Positions 1 to 12,239 are shown, counted from the first letter of the stretch. The stretch is DNA of 64,000 nucleotides from Nyssa sinensis (GCA_008638375.1 CM018052.1:16805950-16869949); one strand, 5' to 3'. The notes: a model not told the origin generated them from the sequence alone. Program-made: numbers and translations.

Positions 1-649
1 GAGAAAACAAATACTTAGTGGGTCCAGGGTTGATCACCAACGACGCCCCGAGTATCACGCAATTATCGAGTGTGGATCCAAAATCGGCCCTCCACTTCAA
101 TAAGACACCCTCATCAATACCCAATTCACCGCTGGGAAGCTCGATTCGTAGAAAACGAATCTCATTGAAATTTTTCAAAACTTGGGTCGGCGAATGGTGC
201 GTCACCCCACCTTGGTCAAGATCGTCATCGTCGCCACCTGCTGCTCCGCTACCAACTGCAAGCGAGGAAGAAGACGAGTTGGATCTTTTCGGGCCCAAGA
301 ATTGGCCCAGGGCTTGAAGGGGTTTCACAATTCCACCGAACACAAGCCGAAAGAGATTCGAGAACGCACCGCGCGATTTATCGGGGGATCCGGCTGCGGA
401 AGAGGCATCGTCATCGGAGATGACGCAGTCGACGCGAACAACGACGTTCTCGACCTGAGGAACTAAACTGTGAAACCGCCGCGAAACGACGCAGCAACGA
501 CCGAGGGCTTTGACGTCGCCGATCTTGTTGAAAACAAGGAGGAGCAGAGAATCGGGCAATCGATCAAAATGATCGATGCTAGAGGCGGGAGTGTACGTAT
601 AGGGCTCGGGATAGATTTTGGTAGCCAGATCTGGGCGAAGGGACGACAT
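1..649 (-). CDS. F-box protein (partial, 3' end outside window)
   Basis: Reading the minus strand from the ATG at 649-647 gives an open frame of 216 codons without a stop that runs off the left edge. Residues about 25-70 form an F-box: DRLPDSLLLLVFNKIGD, then a GRCC..SRRF..LVPQV stretch. This is the layout of the plant F-box family related to Arabidopsis At5g46170/At4g18380, placed from memory of the family. An acidic and serine-rich linker follows, with a second conserved block starting NFNEIRFLRIELPSGEL. By family analogy it would be the substrate adaptor of an SCF ubiquitin ligase, binding SKP1 through the F-box; the substrate is unknown. Codons are GC-rich, unlike the surrounding repeats. 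It is the only apparently intact host gene here. Family confidence is high; exact orthology is not settled. Confidence 0.88.
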   Translation of the reverse strand, partial: MSSLRPDLATKIYPEPYTYTPASSIDHFDRLPDSLLLLVFNKIGDVKALGRCCVVSRRFHSLVPQVENVVVRVDCVISDDDASSAAGSPDKSRGAFSNLFRLVFGGIVKPLQALGQFLGPKRSNSSSSSLAVGSGAAGGDDDDLDQGGVTHHSPTQVLKNFNEIRFLRIELPSGELGIDEGVLLKWRADFGSTLDNCVILGASLVINPGPTKYLFS

Positions 650-656
650 CGCCAGA

Positions 657-716
<60 letters not shown>

Positions 717-730
717 AGAGAGAGAGGATG
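657..730. repeat. (AT)n-(GA)n compound microsatellite
   Basis: About 11 AT units (657-679) run directly into about 25 GA units with one A-rich interruption. It lies 8 bp upstream of the F-box start codon and would be a CT/AT run in that gene's leader. Likely length-polymorphic. Confidence 0.95.
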
Positions 731-1049
731 AGAGAGAAGGGGATCTGAGAGAGAAGAAATTTCAGATCAAGTTGGCTATGCGGCAGTGAGAAAAGGCTAA
801 TATGGGATCGAGTATCATGGAAAATCCAATTGGATGTTACGGAGACCGAAGGGATTGGTTAGGTCTGTGATTTGGGGTTAGATCTGAAGAGAGGTGAAGC
901 ATCGGTTTAGAGCGAAAGAGAACGAGAGAGAGGGACATCTAACCCCAATCTTGAAAAGGAAAAATGGGGATGTGACGCTACAGAAAAAGCAGTGACATTC
1001 AGAGCAAGAAACAAAGAAGATATTACGCGTAGGGGATGAAGCGTGCGTT

Positions 1050-1052
<3 letters not shown>

Positions 1053-1108
<56 letters not shown>
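1053..1108. repeat. (GT)n-(GA)n compound microsatellite
   Basis: About 15 GT units followed by about 13 GA units, in the upstream region of the F-box gene. Confidence 0.95.
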
Positions 1109-1113
<5 letters not shown>

Positions 1114-1247
1114 GGGCATAGACGGAGACTCTTGGGATGTTTGGAAGACCGTTATGGTTGGATTAGATAAATATTATATATAATTTATTTTAATAAATGC
1201 TAGTATTAAAATTATTTTATTGTATTGAAATAAAAATATAATATAAT

Positions 1248-1832
1248 TGTTATATTATAAAGTGACAAATCAGTCACCGTGTAGCATGTGTACATCCAGA
1301 ATATTCAAAACTCACTCATTCAGAATAGGTTTTTACGTAGACTCCAGAGCCTCCTTGCTCGGAGTTCCCTAGGGCCTCCGATCTCATCTACAGAACAGAA
1401 GGAACCAAGCACTCGCATGAGAGGGTTCAGAGCTAATCACTGCTTCAAGTACGTTACTGACCTAAGGGAAAGGAAACAGTGCGTGGCAAAGAAAATGCCA
1501 TTCCTAGATATCATTCACTTCCTATTCTCACGGAGCACAGTGATCGACATGATAACTGCTATTATCATATAACAATCAAATCCTTACTATTGCGACTCTA
1601 AATTTTACTCAAATTGGAAAGATCTACAGCCTATAAATTGGATCTTAAGATGCGTTTTTGAATTATAATCATTCAATTTACTTTCAATTGCAGCCTTTTC
1701 TTTTAGATTTTGCCGACTTTATCATCGGAGCGGCTACCACCGGAGCCAACCCGGTCACCCTCTGATCATATTCTGTGAGTGTTTAACAGACGACAAAGAA
1801 CGGAACCCCACTTATCAGAAAGTGCAACATCA
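1248..1832 (+). repeat. Element A 5' LTR
   Basis: It starts TGTTATATTATAAAG and ends CAACATCA, matching 24655-25239 along its full length. It holds a TATA box (TATAAAT, 1632-1638) and a block near the 3' end (ATCGGAGCGGCTACC) shared with the LTRs of elements A and D. It is followed by a primer binding site. Confidence 0.93.
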
Positions 1833-1835
1833 GTT

Positions 1836-1854
1836 TGGCGCCGTTTGTGGGAAC
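1836..1854 (+). other. Element A primer binding site
   Basis: TGGCGCCGTTTGTGGGAAC lies 3 bp after the LTR end. The same motif follows the element D LTR with two changes. I did not assign the primer tRNA. Confidence 0.75.
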
Positions 1855-1919
1855 GAAGAATTGTTTCTTGCTAAGTTTTTTCTCCAACGATAGCTTTTTG
1901 TCTTTTTCGCTAAAGGACC

Positions 1920-3661
1920 ATGGCTCCCAATCATTAGTTGAGGAAGAAATCTCAAAACCCCCGAAACCAGCCTCCGGTCGAGAGAGGAAGAGGGCAAACA
2001 CCTAACTCTATGCAGCAACAACTCGATCGGGTCTAGCAACAGTCCGATCAGTTGCAAGAGCAACTCCTTGCCATCTCTAAAACTTTGGCTTTGCTCACTC
2101 AGAACTTGCAAAACAATTCCTTTTGCCATTCCACTGGCACAGCCAATGAAAAGGTGCAGCCTCCCGCTACCGATATAGGCGAAGGACCTCCCACAGAGAT
2201 TCTCAATCAACAACTAGTGCACCCCTAGGACGCCACCCATGCGAAAGGAGATCCCCAGCCATCCACTGCAGCAGGCAAAGGGATGCCGACCTTTGCTCCT
2301 GCTGTTCACTACTAAAGCAGGACAAGGGCCCCAACTCTGGTAGCTTTTGGGGCGAACCCAGCGTCGCATGAGTCTCAGCCTCAACCGGCACCAATCCCTC
2401 CGGCCTAGGAAGATCGACGTCCTCTTCCCACTACTGGACAGAATCGTCCCCTCCACATAAGGACAAAGGCTGCAAGGCAAGGCCAGCAACTACCGGCACA
2501 GCTCAGAGGCCCACAAAGGATCGAGGAAGTAGTAGACTCCATGGATCACATCGTCATCACTAAAGGAACTTACCTCCCTCTAGAGTAAGATGAGCTGGCA
2601 AGGCTGCTCGGGAGGTTCACCACGTCGTTCACTCTTGCCATAATGGTGGAAGAACAGCCAAAGAAATTTATTGTCCCAAAGTTCACTCTGTACAACGGAT
2701 CTGAGGATCCAGGAGACCATCTTTCTCACTATTAACATACCATGGCACTACATGGTGCTATGGATGCCTTCATGTGTCGCACTTTTGTAACCAGCCTCAA
2801 AGGTATTGCTCTGAAGTGGTTCCACAGCCTCATTTAGGAGTCTGTCGTTAATTTCTATGAATTCAGCAAGCGGTTCCTTGACCGATTCATAACCAACAGA
2901 AGGTTGAGAAAAGGACCAGAGTTCCTACTAAACATAAAGCAAGCCAAAGGAGAGGCACTCCGAAAGTACATTGCACGCTTCAATGTCGAGCTCATAGAGA
3001 TCACGGATTGTAATCCAAGCTTCCTGGTAGCAGCTCTGACCTCTGGTTTAGCGCTAGGGTGTTTCCAGGATTCTTTAACAAAAAATCCTTTCGCTGACAT
3101 GGTTGCACTCATGGAACAAGCTAGGAAGCACATAAACCTAGAGGAAATAAAGATATCCTCCCGAAAAATTAAAGAACAGGCTCAGAAGGATGATCATAAG
3201 AGAGACTCCAGTGCAACCAAAAAGAAGGTCAGAAGTCTCGACAAAAGAACGACATCTAGGACACCGAGCAGCACTAACGCTGGAAGGTATGGCGCATACA
3301 CTCCTCTGAACGCCTCCCTAACTCATATATTTCGGCAGGTACAAGCACGTGAAGATCTAAAGTGGCCAGAGCCACTAAAGAGTAATCCCTATACCAGGGA
3401 CCAGAATAAATACTGCGACTTCCACAAAGATCATGGGCATACTACCAACGAATGTAGAGCCCTCAAACAAGAAATTGAGTAGCTCATTAGGCGAGGGCAA
3501 CTGTGGGAGTTCGTCAGGCAAGACGGAAGGCAGAACCCCCGTAATGACAGGCTTCAGCAAAGGAGGCAAGAATAGAGGCCTGAATAAAGGGATGGCCGGA
3601 AATGGCCGGAACGAGCCATAACAACAGAACAACCAGGTCATCTTTGTCCTCCACGCTGAGA
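1920..3661 (+). pseudogene. Element A gag (broken)
   Basis: The frame opens at the ATG at 1920 (ACCATGGCTCCC) and can be followed for 1.7 kb. It has a proline/glutamine-rich N-terminal part, a gag core (about 2640-3200, with FTLYNGSEDPGDHL and LKWFHSL) and a zinc knuckle CDFHKDHGHTTNEC near 3415. It is interrupted by at least ten in-frame stops, among them 1935, 2034 and 3480. Most replace glutamine codons that element D keeps. A 10-bp tandem duplication (ATGGCCGGAA twice, about 3592-3611) shifts the frame before protease. It would have made the capsid polyprotein; this copy cannot. Confidence 0.85.
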
Positions 3662-3675
3662 ACCCAATCACAAGG

Positions 3676-4269
3676 ATGTCCAACTGTGTACGAAAGCAAT
3701 ACGCTCGGGAGGCTAAAACGACTCCTAGCATCCTCTACATCTCAACAATCAAGAAAAGGCTGAAGCCGGCACCTAAAATCCAATTTTCAGAGTTGGACCT
3801 TGTAGGGGTGCACTGCCCCCATAATGACGCCCTCGTTATCTCACTTAAAATTGTCAATTTTGAGATCAGAATAGTCTTGGTGGATACGGGGAGTTCTGCC
3901 AATGTACTATTCTGTGAGCCTCTCAAACATATGAAGCTTGACTTTAGTGACATCAGGACTACCACTGCAATAATGGCAGGATTCAATGGAAACCTCAACA
4001 CCCCACTGGGCAAGATCGACCTATAGACAATAGTGGGAGAAGGGGATGGTCAGAGGACTTTGATTTCAGAATTCATGGTTCTAAATTCTAAATCTCCATA
4101 TAATGTTATCATCGGAAGACCGTGGCTTCACCAAATAGGAGCGATCACCTTGACCATCCACCAATGCTTGAAGTATGTGCACAACAACGTGGTCTACTCT
4201 ATCAAAGGATGCCAGCCTACTGCCCGAGAATGCCACGTTCTCGCATTAAGAGAAAAGGCTCCTAAATAG
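3676..4269 (+). pseudogene. Element A retropepsin (protease) domain, broken
   Basis: An aspartic protease domain with the catalytic motif VDTGSSANVLF (around 3880), followed by the conserved IIGRPWLHQ segment near 4107. One in-frame TAG at 4024 interrupts it and another TAG (4267-4269) ends it. Past that TAG the same frame runs on toward reverse transcriptase with only one TGA before the family B insertion at 4435. It would process the Gag-Pol polyprotein. Confidence 0.85.
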
Positions 4270-4275
4270 CAACCA
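4267..4275 (+). promoter_or_regulatory. Candidate leaky stop at the protease-RT junction (TAG CAA CCA)
   Basis: The stop ending the protease frame is followed by CAA CCA, fitting UAG-CAR-YYA, the tobacco-mosaic-type readthrough context. Elements D (31901) and E (62754, minus) have TAG CAA TCA and TAG CAA CTA at the same place. Readthrough is inferred, not shown. Confidence 0.45.
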
Positions 4276-4434
4276 CAACATCCTCTTGAAGGCAGGAGTC
4301 TAGCCTTTTCCCACCTTCACGAGAGGGAGGAGTGACCCTCCAGAATTGATGGACCACTAAGCCCTAAGGGAAGGGATAGCAGGGCCAAGTCAATGGAAGA
4401 TCCTATCAAAGTACTAGTCAATTTTGAGGGAGGA

Positions 4435-7400
4435 TGTAATACCCTAACCCGGGTCAGCACGTATACCTAGGTAGACCGGGTCGGGTAGTGTACTATTAGT
4501 TGAAAATCGAGCTGTTTAAAGCTCTATGTTATTATATCATATGTACTGTGCGGTTTGAAAAGTGAATAGTATCAGTTATATAGCCAATGTCGAGCAATAC
4601 CCGAGTGATCCAGAACTATGTCTCGAAATGCGTACATGCACATATTTCTATGCATGCATAAGTATACTCACACACGTAGCTTGTCTAAAATGAGTATATG
4701 TATATGGCATTAAAAACCAATATATATGTGTATATTTGAGTATATATATACATGTATACAATATGTATTATACATGTGTGTGTACATAGTATAATATTAT
4801 ATACATATATATATATATATGTATATACAAATAATAAAAAGAAAAAGGAAGAAAGCATGCCAAGGGCATGCAAGCAGTGGGGGGAATGTGTGTGTGTGTG
4901 TGTCGGCTGGCTTTAATGTGTGTGTGTGTGTGTTGGTATGTGTGATACATAATATATATATATAATATCTCTTTTACCATAAATGCAAGGCTGCATTTGG
5001 GTAAAAGAGATTAGAGTTAAAGTCAAGATTGAGGGCTTTAGAAGGGGGAAAGACTGAGAGAGAGAGAGAGAGAGAGAGAGAAATTCCAGGCGGTGGAGTG
5101 TGGTGTAAATTTTTGTATATATATATATGTGGGTCGCATAAGATGGAAGGAAAAAGAGAAAAGAAAACTGAGAAAGGACTGTGGGTATTGGGGGATATTC
5201 AGAAGTAGCTTAGGAGCTAAAACAGAGAGGAAGAAGTAGGAACCAACCAAGAAAACAGAAAATCAAGTGAGTGACCGAAGCTCTGGTTTTAATTTTCTAG
5301 CACGATTCGTTCAATTTAAAGTAGAGGGTCTGAACAAGCATGAAAAATGGTGTCTATTGCAAGTTAAATCAAATGAAACAGCTCAGAAACGAGTAAGAAA
5401 TGTTGAGTTGCAGGTTTTAGAGAATAATCGGGTTTCCAACATTTTAGGTGTTAAACTTAAAATGGATGATAGAGAATAGTTACTGTAAGGTGCAGAAAGA
5501 AATTAGAAAAAGAAACGAGGCAAAACAGTGAAGAAATCATAGAGAAATTAGGGTCGCCAAAAAATCGGCTGGAGCTATTGTTCCCTATATTCGTGAGGAT
5601 AGAATGATTTAAATAGAAAGCCAAAGATATATATAGAATCCTTGTAAAAATTGGAAGAAAACTGTATTGAAAAATGGGGGAAAATCCACCGGAACAATGC
5701 CTTCGTCGCCGGAAAAGACGACTGTTCACACCGGAACCCTACCGGCGTATCGCCGGAGAAAACAACACCGTCGTCTTGGGTGGGTTCGAGTCACGGGTGG
5801 GGACCCGACCGAAACAGAAACGGATAGACTAAAACGATGTAGTATCATTTAAGTTTAAAAGATTTTAAATTAAAATTGGGAGTGTTTGGCTATAGGGTTA
5901 AGAAATGAAAATTGAAATTGAAATAAAAATAAGGATATCCTATGTCACGACCCGAAACCCACCCTATGCGGATCTCGTGTCGCGGAGCCGACCCGAAGGC
6001 CGTCCCTACTTTTTCTATTCCTATATCATAGTACTAATATGCAATGTACTAAAAATTTTAAACAATGAACAACGGAAGTCTTTATCAATTACAATAATCC
6101 AGCGGAAGTCTTTTGAATAATTTAAACAGCGGAAGTCTATTAAATACATGACATAGTTTTACATAAGACAAAATAAGAACTAAACGTAACCAGCACCCGG
6201 GGGTGGTGAATACATGGGAGAACTAACATAGACTGATACAGTACTTCAAAATGTCCCCCTACGCTCTCAGACTCCTATTGGTGTCTTGCAGCGTCATCAC
6301 CTGAAATGGGGGGTAAGTGGGGTGGAATGAGCTACAAAGCTCAGTAAGTAAATGCAGATCTGCAACACTGGTATCGATGATCAATAAATCCATGAATAAG
6401 ATTATGATAGCCAATCATAAGAATAAGATGCCGTGATAGTCAATGAAAATAATTGGCACGAGGGCCAATGGAAATAATTGCCACGAGGGCCAATGAACAG
6501 CAATCACAATACACAATCAGAAGTATTGGGTGTAATATCAATATGAAGAAATTCAATGATAATATAACAACAATGAAGTACTACCACAATGAACTGATCA
6601 CAATCAAATCAATTAATGCAAGTCCTTCGAGACTTGAAGAATCATAAGGGATAGTGCCATTCAACAATCAAGTTCTATCAGTCATAAAAGATGCTGTTAT
6701 TCTGTGTCAGGGCTCGGCAGACCCTCGATCTTTTGGGGCCCGGCATACCCCCCAGTGGATTCCAGTGAATTGTCATTTGTCCGTTCACGGACTTGACCCG
6801 TAGGTCCCAGTCAATCAGATAGCATCAGATGGGTGTTGTGACTGAGCACAACTCCCGTGTTCATAAACATGTCGTGATCATAAGTAATTCTATAGAATAT
6901 AAAAATGGAATATCATTCATTCAATAAGGATATAATAGTAGGCCTTTCAAGGCATGGTTCAACATGATAATAATGATATAGCAGTCAATCAATGTCCATA
7001 AGATAGAACGATATCACATTGTGGATAGCAATAACATGTGGTACTTTCAAGGCACAGTGTAACATGATAACAATGATACATCAGTCAATCAAATGTCCAC
7101 AAGATAGAAAAATATCGAAATTGTGGAACACAAGGATATCAATACATTCAAGAGTACGAGTTTGACAGTAAAAGAATAAACTTGGCTTATGGAAACACCA
7201 CATGTAAGAGAGAGTGATCCACTTACCTCTAATGCAGTCCTACATCAGGAAATCCGTGAGTTTGCCTTGCCTTTGGAATTCCCTATATATCAATAAATCC
7301 GTCTTAGAATTAATGCTATTCAACAAATTTTATGTCTTGCTATCATAAGTATCTCTAGCACTAATTTAGACCTTACCATTGAGTCCGGAATGCCGAAGAA

Positions 7401-10400
7401 AGTCGGTCTAGGCTTTCGCGAAATTCCATTTGGACTTTTGTACTAAAAAGGGCAAAATGATCATTTTGCACTTTTACTTTATTTTATCCTTCAGGGTCCC
7501 ATCTCGCAAAACGGACCCCACCATTGGACTCAAAACGTCCGAGATAATAAATTTTGACTATTCATTTGCATCGTTTGGACTTCGTTTGACCTATATTTGA
7601 AATAGGGGCATTTTTGTAAAAATTAATATTTTATTAATTTTCCTGTTTGGGCCACAGTGACATTTCCTAAAACATTTGGGGTCGAAATGGAATTTTCCTA
7701 AATCTCGGTCTGAACCAGTGGGTTCACCATTTAGAAACCCTAACCGGTTCGGTTCTTTACTGAACCAAACGGTTCAGTTCAATTCATAGAGCCGGAATAG
7801 CATAACTACCATATTCACCTTATCCATGGTTTGGTTAAACCCAAACCTAATTTCCATTTATTATCCCTGCAACCAAACAAGCCAAAATCCATTTTAAAAC
7901 TAAATATAAACGACACAGTTTCAATGTCCCATTTCATTTCCAGTCGGGTCCCGACCCGACCCAAACCCGGATCTGGTTTAGTTTTAACCCGATAGCCTCA
8001 CGACTTTACGGTCGTCTTCCCCGATACTCCGGTGAGCATGCATTAGGGTTCCGTCACCTTCTCCGGTGACGGCAACCTAAATCCGACCTTATTCTACCCT
8101 GTTTTCAATGCCATTTTCTTCCCTTCTTCCCAAGGATCTCAACCCTAACCTTAGTTTTCATCAAGACCCTCCACATCTTCACGAATAGTGAGTTATTCAA
8201 CTCCGGCCGATTCTCCGGCCAAGTTTCATTTTCCATTTTCGTGACTGTATACTCATTGTTTTGATTCCAAATTAGTTCAAATAGTTTTCTACACTTCATA
8301 GGGTCATACTTGGGTCATTTAAACAAGGCTTCATGCATGATTTTCATAAAAACCGAAATTATCATAAGACCTGCAACTCCGTTTTCCTACCTGGTTTCTC
8401 AACCATTTGAAGTGATTCCTTTTGCATTAACTTTCTAATTTCATACTCTACAAGACCCTAGTATTAAACCAAGGTTTCATGCTCTGAATTTATAAAAAGA
8501 GAATTTACACCACGCACTTGTATTTCTGTTTCTGTTTCGGTTGTTACGCCCTTGGACCTCTTTTGCTTCTATTTTTGAATCCCTGATGGTACTCCTCTTA
8601 CTCTCAGCCTCTTAGTTCCCTTCGGTTGTTTCCAATTTCCTCTCATCTCATAACCCGTATACATATATATAAAGCAACACTCTACCGCCTCTCTTCTCTC
8701 TACTTTATCTCTCTCTCTCCGTCTCTCTTGCAGTCAGTCTTGACTGCAGAGAACCGCCCCTTCAACCCTAGCCATCCACGTGCCCTCACATATATATATA
8801 TATATATATATACATATACTTACATATATATACACACCACCTTCACAAGGTCGGTTGGTGTGTTTTCCCAACACACTGAAGCACACATACACACACAGTG
8901 ATGTATGCATAGGTCACTTATGCATGTGCAGCCCCCCTCCTTTTCCTTTGTCTTTTCTTTGATATTTTCCTTTATATTTATACATATATTATGTATACAT
9001 ATACATATATATACATAATATACATTATACTATATGTATTTATTTATACACATATAAAATACATATCTTATACGTGAGAGTATATCCACATACATGCATA
9101 TATATCCATTTATGACAGTGCATGCATACACTGATTTTTGACGTACTACATGTATGTGAAATATGGTCGTGCATGGAGATGTGTGCGTGCACGCATAACG
9201 ATACTGGACCCTGAGGTGCTCGGGTATTGCCCGATACTGGCTATTCTAAACAATTTATTCACATCCCTCAATCGCTTGATTCCATGAAATACCCTAACAT
9301 AGAGTTTAAAACCGCTCAGGTTATGCTATTCAGTCGACTTGCCTCGGTAGACGTGTTGTATCCCGGGTCGGGATATCACATCCTATCCCTGTTCTGTCAC
9401 TATTCACTGTTTGGCTATCCTTAGTTAGAATAAGATTTTTCGAAATTACAAAAGAACCTAAAAGTTAGGGAAATTACAATCAGACCCCCCAACCTTTAAT
9501 TATTATGATTTGACCTCCAAAATAAAATATTAATTTAATTAATTAATTTAAAATAATGAAAAATTACGAAAATGCCACTGGGTCAAAAAGTAGTCAAACG
9601 GACTCCGATTAAAATAAAAGAATAGTGAATTTTTATTATTTCGAGCATTCTGGACTCAACCGTGGAGTCCAATTTTTGAAAAAAGGTCTCGAGAAGTGAG
9701 AACCCGTGAAAGTATAAATTACCATTTTACCCTTCATAATAATGATGTCCAAATTAAACGTATGAATAGTATATTTTAACTATTTCGGACATTTTAAGAC
9801 CAATGGTGAGGTCCGTTTAGCAAGACAAGGTCCTGAAAAATAAAAGAACCGTAAAAGTGCAAAATGACCATTTTGCCCTTTTTAGTACAGAAGTCCAAAT
9901 TGAATTCTGCGAAAGCCTAAATCGACTTTGTTTGACATTCCGGATTCAATAGTAGAGTCTATTCGAGTAAAATGAATACCAATAGTAAAGAGGCATAAAA
10001 TTTGATGAATAGCATGAGTTAAATATGTATACATAGACTGAGATGAGTTTCTTGAATCATAGGAATACCGAGAGACAAGGAGAAAGCAGTTTGACCTTCT
10101 AGACAGATACAGAAAGAGGTAAGTAAAATCCGATCTCTGCATGTATTACATTCCAAGCCATGTCATAGTTTCTTGTATATATATTGCCTATTGTACTCTG
10201 TATATACACACCAGTGTTTATTTAGCCACATTGATATTGCCCTATCTTGTGGGAGACAGTTATTGATTTCTATATATATCTCAATCATGATTGTACACTT
10301 GTGCACAGATTTCTTATATACATTTGTACCTAGGGCCGTGAGGGCCAAATAGTTTTAGTCGAAGCAGTCTAGTAACTGTAACCTTGAAAACTATTGTTAC

Positions 10401-11240
10401 GTCAGATTGCCTAGAATCAATTATGATTCCACTATACTCCTCGTGAAAGATAGCATGATCATGATATGTTATTAGTGCCGGATTTGTGCTCAGTCACATC
10501 TCCATCTGATGCGATTTATGACCTTCGGGTTTAGATATGACCTCGGGTCTAGTTATGACCTTCGGTCTAGTACCAGAGCATCTCAGTTTTAGTTGATATC
10601 ACTATCATTCATTGTTAATATTCATAGTGTGATCATGTTACATTGTTATTGAATAATCATGAGATTTTACAGCTTTCAGTACAATGCTTACATTTCATAC
10701 TTGATATAGCTCATGACTATAGCAGTATGACATTGTTTGCATAGCAGTTTCATTTCCTTATCATTTGACTTCCATCATCTGATATTGAGTTATATATTCA
10801 TTGACTGGCTAGCATCCTTTTATACCCTTGTGCACATGGCAGAGTAAAGGACTACTTACTGAGTTTTCATAGCTCATCAGATACTACACAACATTTAACT
10901 TGCAAGCACAGATATCGAGGATAGGCCCTAGAGTCTAACAGCTAGGAGATGGACATTTACTTTTGAAGTTGCAGTGTAATACTTAGTACAGATAGTCTTA
11001 TAGCTCTCCCATGTTATCCACGTCTTAAAGATGAACAGTTGTATTAAGAAATTTTATATTCCGCATTTTGTAAACATTATATATATCACATGCAACTTTT
11101 ATTTATTTTCTTTCACATTTTAGTTGTTGCATGTTAGTAGCACTGATTGTGTAGCAAGTTGAGACCCTTGGTTCGACAACCAGCGTCGGATCGGGTGCGC
11201 GACACAAGATCTGCATAGGGTGGGGTCTTGGGTCGTGACA
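4435..11240 (+). repeat. Solo LTR B1 (family B), itself carrying nested copy B2
   Basis: It starts TGTAATACCCTGACCCGGG and ends GGGTCGTGACA. The flanking 5-mers GAGGA and GAAGA form a TSD with one change. It splits the pol of element A. Without B2 and its TSD it is about 3.36 kb. It holds no gag or pol, only GT, AT and GA microsatellites (about 4886-5131) and an AT-rich interior, so it is read as a solo LTR of a giant-LTR element. Degenerate repeats spaced about 145 bp occur at 9640-9960. Short ORFs here look non-coding. Confidence 0.82.
5943..9380 (-). repeat. Solo LTR B2 (family B), nested inside B1
   Basis: A minus-strand copy: on the plus strand it begins TGTCACGACCCGAAACCC and ends GGGTCGGGATATCACA. 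It has a perfect TSD, TCCTA, on both sides. The 3438-bp body matches B1, B3 and B4 in order, including GT/AT/GA tracts at 8700-8900 and a GC-rich hairpin at 8051-8072. It is younger than B1, whose sequence it interrupts. No coding frame seen. Confidence 0.88.
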
Positions 11241-11245
11241 GAAGA

Positions 11246-12239
11246 GGACGGTACTTACAGATCGGCTCAGACCTAACCCCTTCCGAGCAAAAGGAGACGG
11301 TAGAATTCCTGAAGAATAATCTCTTGATGTTTGCTTGGGAAACCTAAGATATGGAAGGGATAGGCCCTGGCCTTATCTCCCACAAACTAATGACCGATCC
11401 CTACCACTCTCTTATCAGATAAAAAATGAGGGCGTTTGCTCTAGAGCACCACAAGATCATTAACGAAGAAGTGCAGAGATTGCTAGACGCCAAAATGATA
11501 AGGGAAGTATTTTACCCAGAATGGCTTGCCAATATCATTATTATCAAGAAAAAAATGGCAAGTGGAGGGTCTGTGTCCACTACATGGACCTCAACAAAGC
11601 CTGTCCCAAAAATAGCTTCCCCCTTCTAAGGATTGACCAGCTAGTTGATGCCACAGCAGGTCACGAACTCATGAGCTTTATGGACCCTTATTCTGGATAT
11701 AACTAGATCCACATGTACCCTTCCGACCAGGAAAACACAGCCTTCATATCCGAATGGGGTCTCTATTGCTATAAAGTGATGTCGTTCGGTTTGAAGAATG
11801 TTGGGGCTACATATCAATGTCTGGTGAACAAAATGTTCGGTCCTCTGATTGGTGACACGATGGAGGTCTATATAGACAACATGCTAGTCAAAAGCCTACA
11901 GAGGAACAACCACATACAACCTCTGAGCCAGACATTCAACATCTCTAAACAATACAAGATGAAATTAAATCCCTTGAAGTGCACCTTCGGAGTTACCAAG
12001 GGAAAGTTTTTAGGTTTTTTGATTTCCCAGAGGGGTGTCGAAGTAGACCCTACACAGATCAAAGCCTTAATTGAACTGGAATCACTAAAAACCAAGAAAG
12101 ACAATCAGGCCTTAAATGGGAGGATCGCGGCTCTGAACCGATTCATTTCTAAGCCTACCGATCACTGCCTTCCACTCTTCAAAGCCTTGAGGGGGCCTTA
12201 CAATGGACCCCAGAATGTGAAAAAGCCTTTCAAGAAGTA
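11246..12239 (+). pseudogene. Element A reverse transcriptase (broken)
   Basis: Resumes right after the B1 insertion. Recognisable RT blocks are LNKACPKNSFPL, the GYN turn near 11700 and the polymerase motif YIDNML near 11868. In the last, the second catalytic aspartate of YIDD is Asn, so the enzyme would be inactive even without the other lesions. In-frame stops include TAA or TAG near 11344, 11418 and 11704, and an extra A in the run at 11550-11556 shifts the frame. It ends in the connection region LNGRIAALNRFIS. Confidence 0.88.

Larger units (their letters stand above)
650..1247 (-). promoter_or_regulatory. 5' leader and upstream region of the F-box gene
   Basis: This 600-bp stretch separates the F-box ATG from the first LTR. 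Read on the minus strand it holds two pyrimidine-rich microsatellites, as is common in plant 5' leaders, and an AT-rich tract around 1165-1200 with TATATAA-like sequence that could be a TATA box. No protein-coding frame beyond simple-repeat translation is seen. Transcription start and promoter are inferred from position only. Confidence 0.5.

Noticed and set aside
18..748. Three plus-strand ORFs over the left edge
   Set aside because: They are shadows of the minus-strand F-box gene and of the AT/GA microsatellite (the ERERER run).
1836..1854. Naming the primer tRNA for the Tat elements
   Set aside because: The motif is clear but I could not match it to a tRNA 3' end with confidence.
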